Shown here in pieces: positions 17,295 through 26,698 of a DNA stretch of 64,000 nt (positions are counted from its first letter, which is position 1; the number at the start of each line of letters is the position of its first letter). The stretch is from contig NZ_FNAG01000001.1 of the NCBI RefSeq assembly GCF_900101825.1, forward strand, positions 186,001 to 250,000, given 5' to 3'. Below the pieces are notes generated by a model that did no database searches, was not told where the DNA came from, and saw only the letters and a program-made list of their open reading frames with translations. A program made the position numbers and the translations under genes. Source of the stretch: Aquimonas voraii. GTDB taxonomy: Bacteria; Pseudomonadota; Gammaproteobacteria; Xanthomonadales; Xanthomonadaceae.

Positions 17295-18818
17295 ATGCCC
17301 GAGACCCTGCTCAAGGCCGATACCGCGGGCCTCGCCGAGAACGAACTGCTGGCCGCGGTCGATCTCGGCTCGAACAGCTTCCACATGATCGTGGCCCGCC
17401 ACACCCTCGGCCAGCTGCGGGTGGTGGACCGCCTTCGCGAATCGGTGCGCACCGCCTCAGGTCTGACCGAGCGCGGCGAACTCACGCCGGAGGCGCTCTG
17501 GCGCTCGCTCGAATGCCTGGAGCGCATGGGCCAGCGCCTGCGCAACATTCCGCACAACCGGGTCCGCGCGATCGCCACCAACACCGTGCGTCAGCTGCGC
17601 AACCCGCAGTCCTTCCTGGTGCCGGCGCAGACTGCGCTGGGCCATCGTATCGAGGTGGTCTCCGGCCGCGAGGAGGCGCGCCTCATCTACCTCGGCGTGG
17701 CCCAGGGCCTGCCGCCGAGGAGCAGTCGCCGGCTGGTGATCGACATCGGCGGCGGCAGCACCGAGTTCATCATCGGCGAGGGCTTCGAGCCGCTGGAGCG
17801 CGAAAGCCTGCAGATGGGCTGCGTGGCGACCACGCGGCGCTTCTTCGGTGCCGGCCGGCTCTCGCGCAAGCGCTGGAAGGAAGGCCTCACCGAGATCTCG
17901 GCCGAGTTCCAGCAGTTCGCCTCGATCTACCGGGCGCGCGGCTGGAAGGACGTGATCGGCTCCTCCGGCACGGTCAAGGCGATCGGCAAGATCATCAAGG
18001 GCATGAAGCTCGGCCGCGGCGAGATCACCCTCGAAGGCCTCACCGCCGTGCGCGAGGCGCTGCTCGGCTTCGAGGAAATCGATGGCATCCAGCTGCCCGA
18101 ACTCTCCGAGGAACGCCGACCGGTGATCGCCGGCGGCGTGCTGGTCCTGGAGGCAGCCTTCAACGAGCTGGGCCTCTCCCAGATGAAGGTCGCGCAGACG
18201 GCGATGCGCGAGGGCGTTCTGTACGACATGCTGGGACGCGTGGCTCTGCGCGATCCGCGCGATGGTTCCATCCAGGCCATGGCCCAGCGCTACGGGGTGG
18301 ATGCTGCCCAGGCCGCACGCGTCGAGGCCACCGTGCTGGCCTTGTTCGACGAGGTCGCCACCGCCTGGAAACTGGGCGAGGACGAGCGTTTGAGCCTGGC
18401 CTGGGCGGCGCGCGTGCACGAGATCGGCCAGGCCATCGCACACAGCCAGCATCACGTGCACGGCGCCTACCTGATCGAGCATTCCGACATCGCCGGCTTC
18501 TCCAACCAGGAGCAGCAGTTCCTCGCCGCGCTGGTGCGCTCACAGCGTCGCGGCATGCACAAGTCGGTGCAGGTCGGCGCCGGCGGCCGCGATCCGCTGA
18601 CGACCTTGCGCTGCGTGGTGTTGCTGCGGCTCGCGGTGCTGCTGCATCGCAGCCACGATCCGGCGGGATTGGCGCAGTTCAGCGCCGAGGCGAGCGAGCG
18701 CGGCCTGCGGCTCAAGCTGCCGGCGAGCTGGCTGCTGCAGCACCCGCTGTCGCGCGCCGATCTCGCTACCGAACAGGAACTGCTGCAGGAATCGGGCTTC
18801 AATCTCGCGCTGGAGTGA
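17295..18818 (+). CDS. ppx: Exopolyphosphatase (Ppx/GppA family)
   Basis: 507 residues from the ATG at 17295, which has GAAGGA 7 nt upstream. The actin-like ATPase fold is recognisable by AAVDLGSNSFHMIVAR (phosphate 1), VIDIGGGSTEFIIG (phosphate 2) and IGSSGTVKAIGKI (adenosine motif); the C-terminal part contains an HD-like helical domain (RVHEIGQAIAHSQHHVHGAYLIEHSDI). Releases terminal phosphate from polyphosphate and, in the family, may also hydrolyse pppGpp. Immediately downstream of ppk1, so synthesis and degradation enzymes are probably co-transcribed. A perfect 14-bp palindrome (GTCCGCATGCGGAC, 18820-18833) follows the stop. Confidence 0.94.
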   Translation: MPETLLKADTAGLAENELLAAVDLGSNSFHMIVARHTLGQLRVVDRLRESVRTASGLTERGELTPEALWRSLECLERMGQRLRNIPHNRVRAIATNTVRQLRNPQSFLVPAQTALGHRIEVVSGREEARLIYLGVAQGLPPRSSRRLVIDIGGGSTEFIIGEGFEPLERESLQMGCVATTRRFFGAGRLSRKRWKEGLTEISAEFQQFASIYRARGWKDVIGSSGTVKAIGKIIKGMKLGRGEITLEGLTAVREALLGFEEIDGIQLPELSEERRPVIAGGVLVLEAAFNELGLSQMKVAQTAMREGVLYDMLGRVALRDPRDGSIQAMAQRYGVDAAQAARVEATVLALFDEVATAWKLGEDERLSLAWAARVHEIGQAIAHSQHHVHGAYLIEHSDIAGFSNQEQQFLAALVRSQRRGMHKSVQVGAGGRDPLTTLRCVVLLRLAVLLHRSHDPAGLAQFSAEASERGLRLKLPASWLLQHPLSRADLATEQELLQESGFNLALE

Positions 18819-18957
18819 GTCCGCATGCGGACCGCGCCACGACGCCGGACGTGCCCGCTTGTCTCGTACAGCGCGCGCGTCGATGCCGCAACGGCGGCCA
18901 GGCGCGTGATCGCCGCGACCCTGCCTAGGCTGTAGTGACGGCGATCGGGAGATCGGC

Positions 18958-19392
18958 ATGGCAGCACACTTGAACGACGCGCCATCCCGCAGCGGGCGGC
19001 GCTGGCTGTGGTGGATCCCTGCGGGTTGCCTCGTGCTCCTGCTGCTGCTCGGCGCCGGCGCTGCCGGCCTGGCTTGGCTGGTCGATGCCGCGCTTGGCGA
19101 AGCCGAGGTCTACCAGGAGCCGCTGCGCCGTGCGCAGGCCTCAGCCGAGGTGCGCGCCCTGCTGGGGGAGCCGGTGGAGGCGGGCTGGCTGCCGCAGGGC
19201 CGGATCGAGATCGACCATCAGGGTCGTGGCGATGCACGGCTGTCGATTCCCCTGCAAGGGCCCCGCGGCGAGGCCGTGCTGGAGGTCCGTGCCGATCTGC
19301 CCGAGGGCGCCGACGACTGGGTCTACGCGCGCATGGAGGTGGTACCCGCGGGCGGCGGCGCACCGATCGATCTGCGCTTCGAAGCGCGCTAG
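18958..19392 (+). CDS. Membrane-anchored Coa1/Tim21-like protein
   Basis: 144 residues: one strongly hydrophobic N-terminal helix (WLWWIPAGCLVLLLLLGAGAAGLAWLV, about 15-41) and a periplasmic remainder. The pattern YQEPLRRAQASAEVRALLGEPVEAGW, then a beta-rich segment with a polar 'GRIEIDHQGRGDARLSIPLQGPRGEAVLEVRA' core, fits the Coa1/Tim21 fold of putative cytochrome oxidase assembly factors. Residues after the anchor contain no cysteines. The ATG has GGGAGA 8 nt upstream. No oxidase gene is nearby, so the cellular role is open. Confidence 0.68.
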   Translation: MAAHLNDAPSRSGRRWLWWIPAGCLVLLLLLGAGAAGLAWLVDAALGEAEVYQEPLRRAQASAEVRALLGEPVEAGWLPQGRIEIDHQGRGDARLSIPLQGPRGEAVLEVRADLPEGADDWVYARMEVVPAGGGAPIDLRFEAR

Positions 19393-19443
19393 CGCTGCGC
19401 GGGAGAAACCAGCGCCGTCCTGCCCGGCGCTGCAGAGCGCTGC

Positions 19444-20757
19444 TCAGCAATCGAAGTCGGACGGCACCGCGGGCGTGGCGCTGCGCGACAGCAGCAGGCG
19501 GTCGACGCGGTTGCCGTCCATGTCGACCACCTCGATGCGCAGTCCAGGCAGCTCGACGATCGCGCCAACCTGCGGCACCCGGCCAAGCAGGTGCATGACC
19601 AGGCCGCCCAGGGTGTGCACATCGGCCTCGTCCCGCTGAAGTCTGAGATCGCCACCCAGCAACTCCTCGACCCGGTCGATGGCGAGCATGCCGTCGATCA
19701 GCCAGGAGCCGTCCTCGCGCTGCACGGCCGAATCGCCGGGCTCGGCGCCGCGCTCCGGCAACTCGCCCACCAGGGCTTCGAGCAGGTCGGTCAGGCTGAC
19801 CAGGCCTTCGATACTGCCGTACTCGTCGACCACCAAGGCCAGATGGCTGCGCTTGCGGCGCAGGGTCTCCAGCAGCTGGAAGGGGCTGATCGACTCGGGC
19901 ACGTAGACCGGCGGGTGCAGGGCGACTTCCAGCGAAGGCGGCTGGCCCTCAAGGCAGCGCGCGAGGTAGTCCTTGGCGTCCAGCAGGCCCAGCACCTCAT
20001 CAAGGCTGCCGCGAGCCACCGGCAGGGTCTGATGGCGGCCCTCGCGCAGCACCGCGTGGTTGACTTCGTGGGGGTCTTCGACGTCGAGCCAGCGGATGTC
20101 CACGCGCGGGGTCATGATCGCGCGCACCTCGATGTCGTCCAGGCGGAACACGTTGCCGACCATGGTCTGCTCGACTGGCTTGAAAAGGCCACTGGCTGCG
20201 CCCTGGGCGATCATGGTGCGGATCTCCTCCTCGCTGACCGCCGGCTCATCGCTGCGGTTGGCGCCGAGCAAGCGCAACAGCAGGTTGCTTGACAGGCTGA
20301 ACAGGCTGACCAGCGGGTGCGCGATTTTCGCAAGGAGGCTCATCGGTGCCGCGACGAAGCTGGCGAAACGCTCCGGCGCCAGCAGGGCCAGTCGCTTTGG
20401 GACGATCTCGCCGATGACGACCTGGAAGTAAGTCACGACGATGACCATGCAGATGGTAGCCAGCAGCTCGCTGTGGGCGGCGATCAGCGGCATCTGCTCG
20501 AAGACTCCGATGAGGCGCTCGGCAATCGCGTTCTCACCGAAAACGCCGCTCAAGATACCGATGGTGGTGATGCCGACCTGCACGGTCGACAGGAAGATCG
20601 ACGGATCCGCGCTGAGCTTCAGCGCCGCCTGTGCCCCACGGCTGCCGCTCTGGGCGCGGGCCGCGAGGCGCGCGCTGCGCGAGGAAACGAGAGCCATCTC
20701 CGAAGCGGCGAACACGCCGTTCAGCAGGATCAGGCCAAGCAGGATCAGCAGTTCCAT
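19444..20757 (-). CDS. CNNM/CorC (HlyC)-family membrane protein with CBS domains
   Basis: 437 residues. Residues 1-170 hold the four-helix DUF21/CNNM transmembrane domain, starting MELLILLGLILLNGVFAASEMAL; then a CBS pair (about 190-340) with IMTPRVDIRWLD and LALVVDEYGSIEGLVSLTDLLEALVG; and a C-terminal CorC_HlyC domain (LLGRVPQVGAIVELPGLRIEVVDMDGNRVDRLLL). This architecture is associated with Mg2+/Co2+ efflux or membrane stress; older 'hemolysin' naming is historical. The start at 20757 puts the first helix at the N-terminus; a frame extension to 20796 adds no signal. It converges with the Coa1-like gene. Confidence 0.88.
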   Translation of the reverse strand: MELLILLGLILLNGVFAASEMALVSSRSARLAARAQSGSRGAQAALKLSADPSIFLSTVQVGITTIGILSGVFGENAIAERLIGVFEQMPLIAAHSELLATICMVIVVTYFQVVIGEIVPKRLALLAPERFASFVAAPMSLLAKIAHPLVSLFSLSSNLLLRLLGANRSDEPAVSEEEIRTMIAQGAASGLFKPVEQTMVGNVFRLDDIEVRAIMTPRVDIRWLDVEDPHEVNHAVLREGRHQTLPVARGSLDEVLGLLDAKDYLARCLEGQPPSLEVALHPPVYVPESISPFQLLETLRRKRSHLALVVDEYGSIEGLVSLTDLLEALVGELPERGAEPGDSAVQREDGSWLIDGMLAIDRVEELLGGDLRLQRDEADVHTLGGLVMHLLGRVPQVGAIVELPGLRIEVVDMDGNRVDRLLLSRSATPAVPSDFDC

Positions 20758-20908
20758 GAGTTGTCCGATGGCAGGCGCGCAGGCAAATGCCGGCACAGCC
20801 CGCAGGGCTGGGGGCTGGCTGCGGTGAATTCAAGCGCGCCCTCCGCAAGCGGCGGTTTGCGGGCGTGTGCTGCATGCGCGCGACCGCAGGCCTTGGGGCC
20901 GGGGGCTC

Positions 20909-21433
20909 TCAGCCTTCGGCTTCGAGATGCGCGCGCAGCCCCTCCAGCTGCTGCCCCTGCACGCGATCGACCACGGGCGCGAACTCCGACAGATCGGTGG
21001 CGCTGTAGCCGCCAAGCGTATAGCGCATGCGAATCGTGCTGCCGCCGTCGTCGCGGGGGGCGATGTCGAATTCCAGCGAACCCTGCAGGCCCATGCCCTG
21101 CAGCGGGCCCAGCCCGCCCAGCAGGCGAAGCCGGTTCGGTGCGTCGACGAAAACCACGCGCAGATGTTCCGCCGATCGCGCGCCTGCATGCTCGCAGAAG
21201 CATCCGCCCGCCCGGGGCTCGATGCTCAGCGTGGAGGCCGCCCCCCACCAGGTATGGTCGCGCGGCCACCAGGCATCGACCTCGCCGACCAGCGCCTGCC
21301 AGCTGCGCTCCGGGCTCACGGGCGCCTCGATGCGCTGCTCGAGCACGAAGCCGGTGGCGGAAGAGGACAGCACCTCAGCCGGCGCAAGCCCCGGAGCAAG
21401 ACAGGCCAGCAGGAACAGAGCTTGATCGCGCAT
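20909..21433 (-). CDS. Exported SRPBCC (START-like) domain protein
   Basis: 174 residues from the ATG at 21433, which begins a signal peptide (MRDQALFLLACLAPGLAPAEV). The mature part follows the polyketide-cyclase/SRPBCC pattern: EQRIEAPVSPERSWQALVGEVDAWWPRDHTWWG near the start, VDAPNRLRLLGGLGPLQGMGLQGSLEFDIAPRDDGGSTIRMRYTLGG, and a C-terminal amphipathic helix closing the ligand cavity. Probably binds a hydrophobic ligand in the periplasm; no ligand can be inferred. Upstream open frame to 21664 crosses the divergent DUF4287 gene and is not coding. Confidence 0.72.
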   Translation of the reverse strand: MRDQALFLLACLAPGLAPAEVLSSSATGFVLEQRIEAPVSPERSWQALVGEVDAWWPRDHTWWGAASTLSIEPRAGGCFCEHAGARSAEHLRVVFVDAPNRLRLLGGLGPLQGMGLQGSLEFDIAPRDDGGSTIRMRYTLGGYSATDLSEFAPVVDRVQGQQLEGLRAHLEAEG

Positions 21434-21554
21434 GAGGATTCCGGACGTGGCGATCGGGTGATTGGAAGCTGCGCTCGGGCATTTGGCAAGCGAGCCTTGC
21501 GTATCCCCGTGCGGCGGGCGCAGTCTCGCGCGGCCAGTCCTGATGGAGACTCCC

Positions 21555-22139
21555 ATGGCCGATCCCGCCGCTGCCCTCATCACCCAGCTGAAAAACATCC
21601 AATCGCGCAGCGGGCATTCTCTCGAGCAGCTGTATGCCGCCTTGCAGGAGTGCGGGCTCAGCAAGCACGGCGAAAAGCGCAGCTGGCTGATGGAGCGTTT
21701 CGGGCTGGGCTACGGAGACGCCAATACCGTGGTCTCACTGCAGGGCAAGCCGCTGCCCGTGCTCGACGGCCCTGCGCCGAAGTCGGTGGCCAGGGTGGAA
21801 GGCGATCCGCTCGACGCGCTCTATGCCGGCAACAAGGCCGGCCTGCGACCGCTGCACGAAGCGCTGATGACCCGCTTGGGGGCGCTGGGTGAGTTCGAGA
21901 TCGCGCCCAAGAAGTCCTATCTCAGTCTGCGCCGCAAGAAGCAGTTCGCCATGGTTGGCCCGGCAACGGCCAAGCAGATCGAGATCGGACTGAACTGCCG
22001 GGCCCTGCCCGAGGATGCGCGGCTCAAGGTGCTGCCGCCGGGCGGAATGTGCCAGGCCACTACGCGCATCGCCGAGGCTTCGGAGATCGACGAGGCACTG
22101 CTTGGCTGGATCCGGCTCGCCTATGCCAGTGCGGGCTGA
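21555..22139 (+). CDS. DUF4287/DUF5655 domain protein
   Basis: 194 residues. Residues 1-65 match DUF4287: QLKNIQSRSGHSLEQLYAALQECGLSKHGEKRSWLMERFGLGYGDANTVV. Residues 75-194 match DUF5655: DALYAGNKAGLRPLHEALMTRLGALGEFEIAPKKSYLSLRRKKQFAMV. This pair occurs in many soil bacteria; its function is unknown, although DUF5655 folds are suspected to act in nucleic-acid or transport contexts. The ATG at 21555 has GGAGA 7 nt upstream; the ATG at 21543 is the alternative. The gene is divergent from the exported SRPBCC gene. Confidence 0.8.
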   Translation: MADPAAALITQLKNIQSRSGHSLEQLYAALQECGLSKHGEKRSWLMERFGLGYGDANTVVSLQGKPLPVLDGPAPKSVARVEGDPLDALYAGNKAGLRPLHEALMTRLGALGEFEIAPKKSYLSLRRKKQFAMVGPATAKQIEIGLNCRALPEDARLKVLPPGGMCQATTRIAEASEIDEALLGWIRLAYASAG

Positions 22140-22228
22140 GTACGCCGCACGGCCTGTCAGCCCGCAGCAGCGCGCGCGAAGCGCGTCGGCACTTGCGCAA
22201 ACTCGATCACGCCGTCACGGAGACGGGA

Positions 22229-23005
22229 ATGACTGCACGCAATCTTTTGCTGGTACTCGCCTTGCTCGCGGTGGTGATTTGGGGGGCGCGCTGCAGCCGC
22301 GACCCGCTGCGCACCGAGCTGCCTTTCGGCAGCACGGACCTGTCTTCGGTCGAAGCGTCGCTGGCCAGGCTGGCGCCCGAAGATCGTGCGCGGGTCGAGG
22401 CCTACGTGAAGCGCAGCAATGGCGACTACCTGCCGGCCGGTATGGGCGATCCGGACATGCCCTTCAGTGCGCGCACCTTCGCCGAGGCCATCGAGCTGGA
22501 GAAACGGTGGGAGGCGCGCCTAGCGCAGGAGGCCGTCGCGCAGCAGGGCAGGGAGAGCGAACGCGAGGCCGCACTGGCGCCGCTGCGCGCGCTCGTCAGC
22601 GTTGAAATCCTGCGTGCCAGCATTGACACGCGTCGCGGCGGCAGCGGCTCGGAAGTCGGTGGGGCCAAGCCTGTAGGACCGCGCATCCAGGGCGGCGGCG
22701 AGCGCATGCGCCTCAGTCTGCGCGTGCGCAATCGCAGCGCCCAGGATGTGGTGCATCTGGCCGGCACCCTGCGCGCGCGGGATCGGGACAGCCCGCTGGG
22801 GCTGTCGCTCTGCTATTTCGAGATCAGCGCGCAGCAGCCGCTCACGGCCCACGAGGTTCGCGACTTCGACTGCGTGCAGCAGCGCGCGATCAGTGAGCAG
22901 GAGCGGGCCTTCGTGGCGGGTGCGCCCGGGCGCTTCAGCGTCGAATGGTTGCCGCGTGAGATCACGCTTGCCGACGGGCGCAGCTTGAAGTCGGGCGTGT
23001 ACTGA
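22229..23005 (+). CDS. Hypothetical membrane-anchored protein
   Basis: 258 residues starting at the ATG at 22229 (MTARNLLLVLALLAVVIWGARCSRDP), a short anchor of about 17 hydrophobic residues with a cysteine after it that could make it a lipoprotein, although the lipobox is imperfect. The remainder (30-258) is hydrophilic, alpha-helical in the middle (ELEKRWEARLAQEAVAQQGRESEREAALAPLRALV), then beta-rich from residue 150 with RMRLSLRVRNRSAQDVVHLAGTLRARD, like an Ig-type domain. I do not recognise the family. It stands alone between DUF4287 and a convergent radical SAM gene. Confidence 0.68.
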   Translation: MTARNLLLVLALLAVVIWGARCSRDPLRTELPFGSTDLSSVEASLARLAPEDRARVEAYVKRSNGDYLPAGMGDPDMPFSARTFAEAIELEKRWEARLAQEAVAQQGRESEREAALAPLRALVSVEILRASIDTRRGGSGSEVGGAKPVGPRIQGGGERMRLSLRVRNRSAQDVVHLAGTLRARDRDSPLGLSLCYFEISAQQPLTAHEVRDFDCVQQRAISEQERAFVAGAPGRFSVEWLPREITLADGRSLKSGVY

Positions 23006-23097
23006 TCCCCGCGCGTTCGGCGCCGCGCATCGCGGCTGGCCCTGCGAATGCGTGCGGCGACTGGGCTCCTCCCAAACGGTGGGCGGTGCGCGGCGCG

Positions 23098-24180
23098 CTA
23101 GAACAGCTCGCCCTGCGCGGATTCGGCGCGCGGCGGCTCAAAGCGGCTGCAGTCGAGTTCGATCTGGTCACGGTGCAGAAAGCCCAGGCGCTTGCGGGCC
23201 AGTTCGAAGCGCGCGTGGATGAGCTTGGCGATGGCGCCCTCGCCGCGCATGCGCGCGCCGAAGCGCGGGTCGTTGTCGCGGCCGCCGCGCATGTCGCGGA
23301 TCAGGTTCATCACGTGCGCGGCGCGCTGCGGAAAGTGCAGTTCCAGCCATTCGCGGAACAGATCCTTCACCTCGTGCGGCAGGCGCACCACGGTGTAGTT
23401 CGCGTACAGCGCACCGGCCGCGCGGCCGCGCTCCAGAATCCCCTCGAGGTCGGGATCATTGATCGCCGGAATCAGCGGCGCGGCGAACACGCCGGTCGGC
23501 ACGCCGGCCGCGCTGAGCCGGGCGATGGCCTCGAGCCGACGACGCGGCGCGCTGGCGCGCGGCTCCAGCTTGGCGGCGAGGCGATTGTCGAGCGTGGTCA
23601 CCGAGACCGCGACGAAGACCAGGCGCTGCGCGGCGAGCTCGCGCAGCAGATCGAGATCGCGCTCAACGCCGGCGTTCTTGGTGACGATGGTGCAGGGATG
23701 GCGCGTCTCCAGCAGCACCTCCAGCACCTCGCGGGTCAGGCGGTACTGACGCTCGATCGGCTGGTAGGGGTCGGTATTCGCGCCGAGGTTGATCGGGCTG
23801 ACCCGATGGCTGCGCTTGCCCAGTTCGGCGCGCAGCAGTGCGGCGGCATTGGTCTTGGCGAACAGCCGGGTCTCGAAATCGAGGCCTGCCGAGAGGTTGA
23901 GATAGCCGTGGCTGGGCCGCGCATAGCAGTAGACGCAGCCGTGCTCGCAGCCGCGATAGACGTTGATGGAATGCTCGAAGGGAATGTCCGGCGAGTCGTT
24001 GTGGCTCAGGATGCTGCGCGCGCGCTCCTCGCTGACCGTGGTGCGCGGCCGTGCGGGCTGGAGGTCCTCGCCCTCGGCATCGCCCGGCCAGCCGTCGTCC
24101 TCGGCCTCGACGCGCACCGACTCGAAGCGCCCTTCGCGATTGCTGGCCGCGCCGCGGCCCTTGATGGGGGTGCCGGACAT
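23098..24180 (-). CDS. PA0069-family radical SAM protein
   Basis: 360 residues. The radical-SAM cluster motif CEHGCVYCY (C78, C82, C85) lies in the characteristic SINVYRGCEHGCVYCYARPSHGYLNLSAGLDFE, which identifies the spore-photoproduct-lyase-related PA0069 group. Further blocks: ARNTDPYQP-like GANTDPYQPIERQYRLTREVLEVL, TKNAGVERDLDLL and SVTTLDNRLAAKLEPRA. The family binds a 4Fe-4S cluster and SAM; its substrate is not established. The first 50 residues are low-complexity and charged. It lies divergent from lemA, with 134 nt between the starts. Confidence 0.9.
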   Translation of the reverse strand: MSGTPIKGRGAASNREGRFESVRVEAEDDGWPGDAEGEDLQPARPRTTVSEERARSILSHNDSPDIPFEHSINVYRGCEHGCVYCYARPSHGYLNLSAGLDFETRLFAKTNAAALLRAELGKRSHRVSPINLGANTDPYQPIERQYRLTREVLEVLLETRHPCTIVTKNAGVERDLDLLRELAAQRLVFVAVSVTTLDNRLAAKLEPRASAPRRRLEAIARLSAAGVPTGVFAAPLIPAINDPDLEGILERGRAAGALYANYTVVRLPHEVKDLFREWLELHFPQRAAHVMNLIRDMRGGRDNDPRFGARMRGEGAIAKLIHARFELARKRLGFLHRDQIELDCSRFEPPRAESAQGELF

Positions 24181-24314
24181 GCGGCGATTGTGCGGCCGCC
24201 GGCGCCGGATGTCCCCCTGCTGCGCCCGTCGCGGCAGCGTGCGCTTTGCGCCCCGTCACGCATTGCATACTGCGCGGTCAGTGCACCGCGAACGTTCCAA
24301 AGGAGGATGCCGGG

Positions 24315-24878
24315 ATGCTGTGGAGCCTGCTGCTCGTGCTGGTCCTGCCCGCGCTCTGGGCGCTGGCCGCCTACAACCGGCTGGTGCGCCTGCGCAACCA
24401 GGTGCGCACGGCCTGGGCCGACATCGACGTGCAGCTGGTGCGTCGCCATGACCTGGTGCCGCAGCTGGTCAGCGTGGCCCAGGCCGCGGCCGAACACGAG
24501 CGCTCCACCTTCGCCCTGGTCAGCGAGCTGCGCGCCCAGGCCTTGGGCCTGCAGGTCAGCGGCGGGCAGGGCGCGGCCGCGCTGGGTGAGGTCGAGACCC
24601 GTCTGCAGCAGGCGCTGGGTCAGGTCTTCGCCCTGGGCGAGGCCTATCCGGCGCTGCGCAGCAGTGAGAACTTCCTGGCCCTGCAGAAGGCGCTCTCGGC
24701 GATCGAAGAGCACCTGCAGTACGCGCGGCGCTTCTACAACGGCGCGGTGCGCGACTACAACGACGCCACCCAGAAGCTGCCGGACACCTTCGTCGCGCGC
24801 CTCGGCGGCTTTGCCAGCGCCGAGTTCTTCCAGGCCCGCGAGGGCGAGCGCGCGCCGGCGCAGGTGCGGCTGTCATGA
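24315..24878 (+). CDS. lemA: LemA family protein
   Basis: 187 residues from the ATG at 24315 with a perfect AGGAGG 8 nt upstream. An N-terminal membrane helix (LWSLLLVLVLPALWALAAY) is followed by the helical LemA core: VRLRNQVRTAWADIDVQLVRRHDLVPQLVSVAQ and ENFLALQKALSAIEEHLQYARRFYNGAVRDYNDATQKLPDTFVARLGGF. Function of the family is unsettled; many members are co-encoded with a DUF2207 or TPM-domain protein, as here. The stop overlaps the next ATG (ATGA). Confidence 0.92.
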   Translation: MLWSLLLVLVLPALWALAAYNRLVRLRNQVRTAWADIDVQLVRRHDLVPQLVSVAQAAAEHERSTFALVSELRAQALGLQVSGGQGAAALGEVETRLQQALGQVFALGEAYPALRSSENFLALQKALSAIEEHLQYARRFYNGAVRDYNDATQKLPDTFVARLGGFASAEFFQAREGERAPAQVRLS

Positions 24879-26617
24879 GCGGGCTTCGCGTTCTGATCGC
24901 AGTGCTGCTGCTCGCCTGCACGCTGCCGGCCGCCGCGCAGGAGCGCATCCTCGACTACCGCGTCGAGGTCGACATTCGCAGCGACGGCAGCATCGAAGTC
25001 GCCGAGCACATTCGTCTGCGCGCGGAAGGCCAGCAGATCCGCCGCGGCATCTACCGCGACTTCCCGACCCGCTACCGCGACCGCTACGGCAATGCGGTGG
25101 TGGTCGATCTGCAGGTGCTGGGCGTCGAGCGTGACGGCCAGCCCGAGCCGTGGTTCACGGAAGGCAGGGACAACGGCGTTCGCATCAACACCGGCGGCGA
25201 CGACTTCCTGCCGGGCCTGCCGCGCGAGTTCGAGTTCAGCCTGCGCTACCGCACCACCCGCCAGCTCGGCTTTTTCGAGGCCCATGACGAGCTGTACTGG
25301 AACGCGATCGGCACCGGCTGGGCCTTCCCGATCGAGCAGGGCAGCGTCGAGGTGCGCCTGCCGGCGGTGGTCGACCCCGGCACCATGCGTCTCGATGCCT
25401 ACACCGGCCTGCAGGGCGCGAAGGGTAGCGATGCGCGCGGCGAGGTGGTCTCGCCGGGCATCGCCCGCTGGACGCTGACGGCACCGCTGGCGCCGGGCGA
25501 AGGCCTGACCATCGCGCTGGGCTTTCCCAAGGGGCTGGTGGCTGCGCCCACCCGCACAGAGCGCGTCGGCTGGCTGCTGCAGGACAATCGCGGCCTGCTG
25601 GTCGCGCTGGCCACGCTCGGCGTGCTGCTGGCCTGGTGCGTCTGGCGCTGGCGCGCGGTCGGGCGCGATCCCGAAGCCGGCGTGGTCATCGCCCGCTATC
25701 AGCCACCGGCGGAGCGTTCGCCGGGCGAACTTCGCTATCTCAAGCGCATGAGCTACGACCCGCGCTGCCTCACCGCCGATCTGCTGGCCGGTGCGGTGGC
25801 CGGTGCGGCCGAGATCGAGCGCGAGAAGGGCCTGATGTTCGGCGACACCTGGAGCCTGTCTCGCGGGCCCGTCGCGGTGGACGAGAGTCTGCCCTTCACC
25901 GTGCGCAGCCTGCTCGGCAAGCTGCTGCCCGCGGGGCGCGCAAAGCTGGAGCTCAAAAAGAGCAGCAGCACCGCGCAACACATGCAGGCGGCGATGCTCG
26001 AGCACGCCCGCGCCCTGCACAAGCGCCTGCACCGCAGCCACTTCAACAACAACACGGGTGACACGGTGCTGGCCGTGGTGATCGCAGTCTGCGGCGCGGT
26101 GATCGCCTTCCTCAGCGCCGGCGGCTCGGGCGAGCCGGCGATCATTGGCGTCTGCGTGCTGATGCTGGTGGTGGTGATCGGTTTCGCCTGGCTGGTCAAG
26201 GCGCCGACCGCGCAGGGCCGCAGGCTGCTCGACGAGATCGAAGGCCTGAAGCTGTACCTGAAGGTGGCCGAGCGCGATGAGCTGGCGGCGATGTCCGGCC
26301 CCGACCAGCCGCCGCGGCTCGATGCCGAACGCTACGAGGCCCTGCTGCCCTACGCCATCGCGCTCGACGTGGAAGAGGCCTGGACGGCCAAGTTCACCGC
26401 GGCCGTGGGTGCGGCGGCGGCGGCCGCGGCGACGGAGTCGATCCGCTGGTACCGCGGCGGCAGCTTCAACGACATCGGCAGCCTGGCCAAGGCAGTCGGT
26501 ACGGGCCTGAACAGCTCGATCGCCTCGGCCAGCAGCCCGCCGGGCAGCAGCTCCGGCGGCGGTGGCGGCGGATCTTCCGGAGGCGGCGGAGGCGGTGGTG
26601 GCGGTGGTGGGCGATGA
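24875..26617 (+). CDS. DUF2207 membrane protein with glycine-rich tail
   Basis: 580 residues. Signal-peptide-like start (LIAVLLLACTLPAAAQ), an extracytoplasmic beta domain (30-220: ILDYRVEVDIRSDGSIEVAEHIRLRAEGQQIRRGIYRDFPTRY, the DUF2207 hallmark), a transmembrane helix around 230-250, a cytoplasmic region, two closely spaced helices around 400-445, and a C-terminus ending in an almost pure Gly/Ser run (about 545-580). Such Gly tails are usual in this family. Partner of LemA by overlap of stop and start. Role unknown; an envelope-stress or lipid function has been suggested for similar pairs but is not shown. Confidence 0.85.
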   Translation: MSGLRVLIAVLLLACTLPAAAQERILDYRVEVDIRSDGSIEVAEHIRLRAEGQQIRRGIYRDFPTRYRDRYGNAVVVDLQVLGVERDGQPEPWFTEGRDNGVRINTGGDDFLPGLPREFEFSLRYRTTRQLGFFEAHDELYWNAIGTGWAFPIEQGSVEVRLPAVVDPGTMRLDAYTGLQGAKGSDARGEVVSPGIARWTLTAPLAPGEGLTIALGFPKGLVAAPTRTERVGWLLQDNRGLLVALATLGVLLAWCVWRWRAVGRDPEAGVVIARYQPPAERSPGELRYLKRMSYDPRCLTADLLAGAVAGAAEIEREKGLMFGDTWSLSRGPVAVDESLPFTVRSLLGKLLPAGRAKLELKKSSSTAQHMQAAMLEHARALHKRLHRSHFNNNTGDTVLAVVIAVCGAVIAFLSAGGSGEPAIIGVCVLMLVVVIGFAWLVKAPTAQGRRLLDEIEGLKLYLKVAERDELAAMSGPDQPPRLDAERYEALLPYAIALDVEEAWTAKFTAAVGAAAAAAATESIRWYRGGSFNDIGSLAKAVGTGLNSSIASASSPPGSSSGGGGGGSSGGGGGGGGGGGR

Positions 26618-26698
26618 GTTGCCGGGCGACCCTCGCGCCGTGGGTCACACGGCGCAGGCTGCCGCGTCTGGCCCAGGCCAACCCACACGGAGGTGGTC